Source: Streptosporangiaceae bacterium
GTDB taxonomy: Bacteria; Actinomycetota; Actinomycetes; Streptosporangiales; Streptosporangiaceae
Assembly: GCA_030052355.1 (NCBI GenBank)
Contig: JASIGS010000708.1
Span: forward strand, 1 to 5,882
Direction: 5' to 3'
Length of the DNA: 5,882 nt
Positions 3,685-5,882 of the stretch are shown in pieces. Each line of letters begins with the position of its first letter. Position 1 is the first letter of the stretch. A program made the position numbers and the translations under genes. The notes below the pieces were generated by a model. The model was not told the origin of the DNA. It ran no database searches and saw nothing but the letters and a program-made list of their open reading frames with translations.

Positions 3685-5882
3685 GGCAACGCCGGCACCA
3701 GGCCGCCAGGGAGGCGGACGATCAAGTGGCGCCGGGCGCCTCGTCGGCTCGGATCGGAATCGGCTCGCACCTCGCCCCCGCACAGGCTGACGCGTTCACC
3801 GACCGAGGCGGGCGGCCACGCGCTCCGGTTTCTCGGGCAGGCAGCCACTTCCAACTCGATCTCGTTGTCACCGAACACTAGCGCAATGGCGACCGCCGAC
3901 CGCTGTTCGGCGGCAGTCAAGATCTCCTCAACGACCCGGTACACCGCGAGGTCGACGCCGAGGGAAAGGGCGCTTGGCTCACCGCGAACGCTCAGGTCGA
4001 TCTGCAGGCCTTGCTGGCGCCAATAGCGGAGGAGGCCGTGAATCTGGCCGACGCCTGGCTGCGGCGACATTTCGCGAGGTTCACCGCGGTAACGGAGCAC
4101 GCCGAGTATCCGTCGCATCTCGCTCAGCACCTGGCGGCCGGTGGCCTGGATGGCCTGAAGCGACTCATCCGCGCTGGCCGGGTCGTCAGGGAGCTGACCG
4201 CGGGCCGCCTGAGCCTGGATGACCATGACGGCGACATCCTTAGCGACGACCGCGTGAAGCTCGCGGGCGATCCGCGAGCGCTCACCGGCGACAGCAAGCC
4301 CAGCGTGGTTGTCCCGCTCGGCGGCGAGCTTGAGCGTCGTGCGCTCGAGGGTCGCTGCATGTCCGCGACGGGAACGGACAGCTCGCCCCGCGAGCCATGC
4401 CAGGGCGATCACAAGCAGGAACCCGGCGTAGCTGCTGACGTTGAGCTGATGGTCCAGCACCTGGCGGATAGCCGGCGCGACGGCGAGCAGCGCCAATCCC
4501 GCGACGGCTCGGGTCCGGCGCTCCCACGCGGCGACGGTGTATGCGGGGAACACAGACACATAGATCGCGGTGAAGACCGAAGTCTGGGGTGCGATCTGGC
4601 TGCTCAGGGAGAGCCCCATCACGACAACGATGATGACGAACCAGAGCGATTGCCGGCGCCGCCATGCGAACGCCGCCGTCATCACGGCCACCGCGACGAC
4701 GTCGCGATAACGCGCGCCGCCAGGCACATGCGCGGTGAGCGCGGTGATCTCGAGCAGGACCAGGAACCCGGCGGCGATCAGGGGGTCGAGCACAGGCGAC
4801 TGCTTCGCCCGAGGCTGGATACCGGCCGGCCGCGCGGGCCGCAGAGTGGGTTCCTCCCCGTTGAGCGGAATGCTGGCCCGAATCTCAAATCCGCCACCGG
4901 TTCTGGGTCCAGCACGAAAGCTGCCACCGTAGAGGCTGACCCGCTCTCGCAGCCCGATCAGGCCGTGGCCCGGCGCATGGTGGTGGGTGACACCGGGACC
5001 AGGGGCGTCATCGCACACCCCGACCGTGACGGTCTCCGCGGTGAAGAGAAGCGTTACCTGGGCCTTCGCGGATCCCGCGTGCTTGATGACGTTGGTCAGG
5101 CCCTCCTGGACAATCCGGTACAGGACCAGCTCCAGTCCGGGCGACATGAGCTCGGGCTCTCCGTCGGTTGTGAAGTCCACGGCGAGTCCAGCCTCGCGCG
5201 CCCGGTCGATCAGCCTCTGAATGTGAGGCAGCCCAGGAGTCACGAGGCTTTCCGAGACGACGTCATCTCGCCGGAGGGCGCCGACCATCCGTCGCAGTTC
5301 GACGAGCGCCTCGCGGCCGGCTGTCTCCACTGCGGTGAGGGCCTGCACGGCCATGTTCGTGTCCGCCGACATGACCCGGCGGGCACCGGAGGCCTGGACC
5401 ACCATGACGCTGACCGAGTGAGCGACGACGTCATGGAGTTCCCTCGCAACCTTGGCCCGTTCGGCATCGGCGGCCTGCTTGGCATGCTCCGCCTGCCTGT
5501 CGCGTAGCTGGCCGGCGGCGGCTTCGAGGCGATTGGCCCGCTCACCGTAGACGTGCATCGCCGCGCCCAGAGCGAATGGGATGATTCCGCTGAGCGCCCA
5601 GAACGCGGCGTTCGCCACGAAGCCGCCCGATCCATTGGCGAGGGGACCATCCGGGTAGGACAGTCCCACCACCATCGACGCGGTCACCCAGCCGGCGAGC
5701 ACGACCAGGGTCCGTGCGCGTGAATGGTGACCCTGAGCGAAGGAGTAAAGGAGCCAGAAAACTGCGGCTTCCTCCGGCAGTCCCGAGCCAGGATGGGGAC
5801 CCGAGAGGGCCAGGCCGATGAGCCCGAGCTCGGCGGCGACGACGCAGGTCGAAGGAAATCGGCGCGACCCTGCAATAGATCC
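3681..5882 (-). CDS. Tandem DesK/NarL-type sensor histidine kinase: active module plus degenerate second module, 5' partial
   Basis: The frame is open to the right edge (733 residues visible). The first in-frame start-like codon, GTG 5702, is internal: the 60 upstream codons encode hydrophobic segments typical of the sensor, so the true start is beyond 5882. Visible residues: TM segments about 13-28, 38-50, 58-75 and 92-110; a charged helix about 112-140; HisKA_3 with ARELHDVVAH (His150, codon 5435-5433); HATPase with N-box LYRIVQEGLTN (Asn264), G1 box CDDAPGPG (Asp291/292) and GHGLIGLRERV (305-315). After a Pro-rich linker (341-365) come a second membrane block of five or six TMs (366-502), a second HisKA_3 with ARELHAVVAK (His543, codon 4256-4254) and a HATPase-like end. 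There, N-box Asn is Ala657, the G1 Asp pair is Ala-Cys and GxG is missing, although GERVSLCGG survives. Module one should autophosphorylate and pass phosphate to the overlapping regulator; module two is probably a pseudokinase. The signal is unknown. Confidence 0.93.
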   Translation of the reverse strand, partial: GSIAGSRRFPSTCVVAAELGLIGLALSGPHPGSGLPEEAAVFWLLYSFAQGHHSRARTLVVLAGWVTASMVVGLSYPDGPLANGSGGFVANAAFWALSGIIPFALGAAMHVYGERANRLEAAAGQLRDRQAEHAKQAADAERAKVARELHDVVAHSVSVMVVQASGARRVMSADTNMAVQALTAVETAGREALVELRRMVGALRRDDVVSESLVTPGLPHIQRLIDRAREAGLAVDFTTDGEPELMSPGLELVLYRIVQEGLTNVIKHAGSAKAQVTLLFTAETVTVGVCDDAPGPGVTHHHAPGHGLIGLRERVSLYGGSFRAGPRTGGGFEIRASIPLNGEEPTLRPARPAGIQPRAKQSPVLDPLIAAGFLVLLEITALTAHVPGGARYRDVVAVAVMTAAFAWRRRQSLWFVIIVVVMGLSLSSQIAPQTSVFTAIYVSVFPAYTVAAWERRTRAVAGLALLAVAPAIRQVLDHQLNVSSYAGFLLVIALAWLAGRAVRSRRGHAATLERTTLKLAAERDNHAGLAVAGERSRIARELHAVVAKDVAVMVIQAQAARGQLPDDPASADESLQAIQATGRQVLSEMRRILGVLRYRGEPREMSPQPGVGQIHGLLRYWRQQGLQIDLSVRGEPSALSLGVDLAVYRVVEEILTAAEQRSAVAIALVFGDNEIELEVAACPRNRSAWPPASVGERVSLCGGEVRADSDPSRRGARRHLIVRLPGGLVPALP

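Noticed and set aside
3685..3783. Longer response-regulator start at 3783
   Set aside because: The extra 33 residues are out-of-frame reading of the kinase C terminus. The ATGA overlap and the start of the receiver fold support ATG 3684.
3022..4026. Plus-strand open frame of 334 codons
   Set aside because: It is antisense to the response regulator and the end of the kinase, whose domains are unambiguous. It has no motifs of its own.
4011..5507. Long plus-strand open frame (498 codons)
   Set aside because: It lies antisense to the kinase, has no recognisable domain, and its composition (many Asp, Arg, Gly, His) is that of a GC-rich antisense shadow.
1..5882. Search for CRISPR arrays, tRNA or rRNA genes, transposases and attachment sites
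   Set aside because: No regularly spaced direct repeats, RNA-gene sequence, DDE-type transposase or integrase was seen by eye on either strand.

Overview
The window is high-GC DNA with actinobacterial gene content. It carries a DesK/NarL-type two-component system with the HDVVAH-type H-box common in Actinobacteria, the multi-pass membrane protein family typical of that phylum, and a PF10706-type nucleotidyltransferase. There is no marker that fixes the genus. All recognisable genes except the first lie on the minus strand. No rRNA, tRNA, CRISPR array, transposase or complete insertion sequence was seen.

Layout from left to right. Positions 2-547 (+) hold an aminoglycoside-nucleotidyltransferase-like protein whose 5' end lies outside the window. 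One Asp of its metal-binding DxD motif is replaced by Asn. It converges on a small two-TM membrane protein (643-1248, -). Upstream of that gene is a perfect 17-bp inverted repeat (1301-1344). It sits exactly where a remnant of a DUF885-family gene (1277-1522, -) loses its family resemblance. A short AT-rich patch (about 1521-1564) precedes the remnant. Next come a 425-residue multi-TM protein with sensor-like features but no kinase domain (1608-2885, -), a hairpin-rich 112-bp spacer, a NarL/LuxR-type response regulator (2998-3684, -), and a very large histidine kinase (3681-5882, -) that runs off the right edge.

The kinase and regulator overlap by 4 bp (ATGA), so they are translationally coupled and surely form one signalling pair. 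The notable point is the kinase architecture. One reading frame holds two complete membrane-sensor/HisKA_3/HATPase modules in tandem. The first has all the catalytic boxes. The second keeps the phospho-acceptor His but has lost the neighbouring Asp, the N-box Asn, the G1-box Asp and the GxG of the ATP lid. It therefore looks like a pseudokinase fused to an active kinase. The membrane protein downstream may be a third membrane component of the same locus, but a hairpin after the regulator suggests that it is at least partly transcribed separately.

The left third (1-1600) looks more eroded than the right, with a catalytic-residue substitution, a truncated gene and a palindromic element at a breakpoint. 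The right two thirds look like a well-kept signalling locus.
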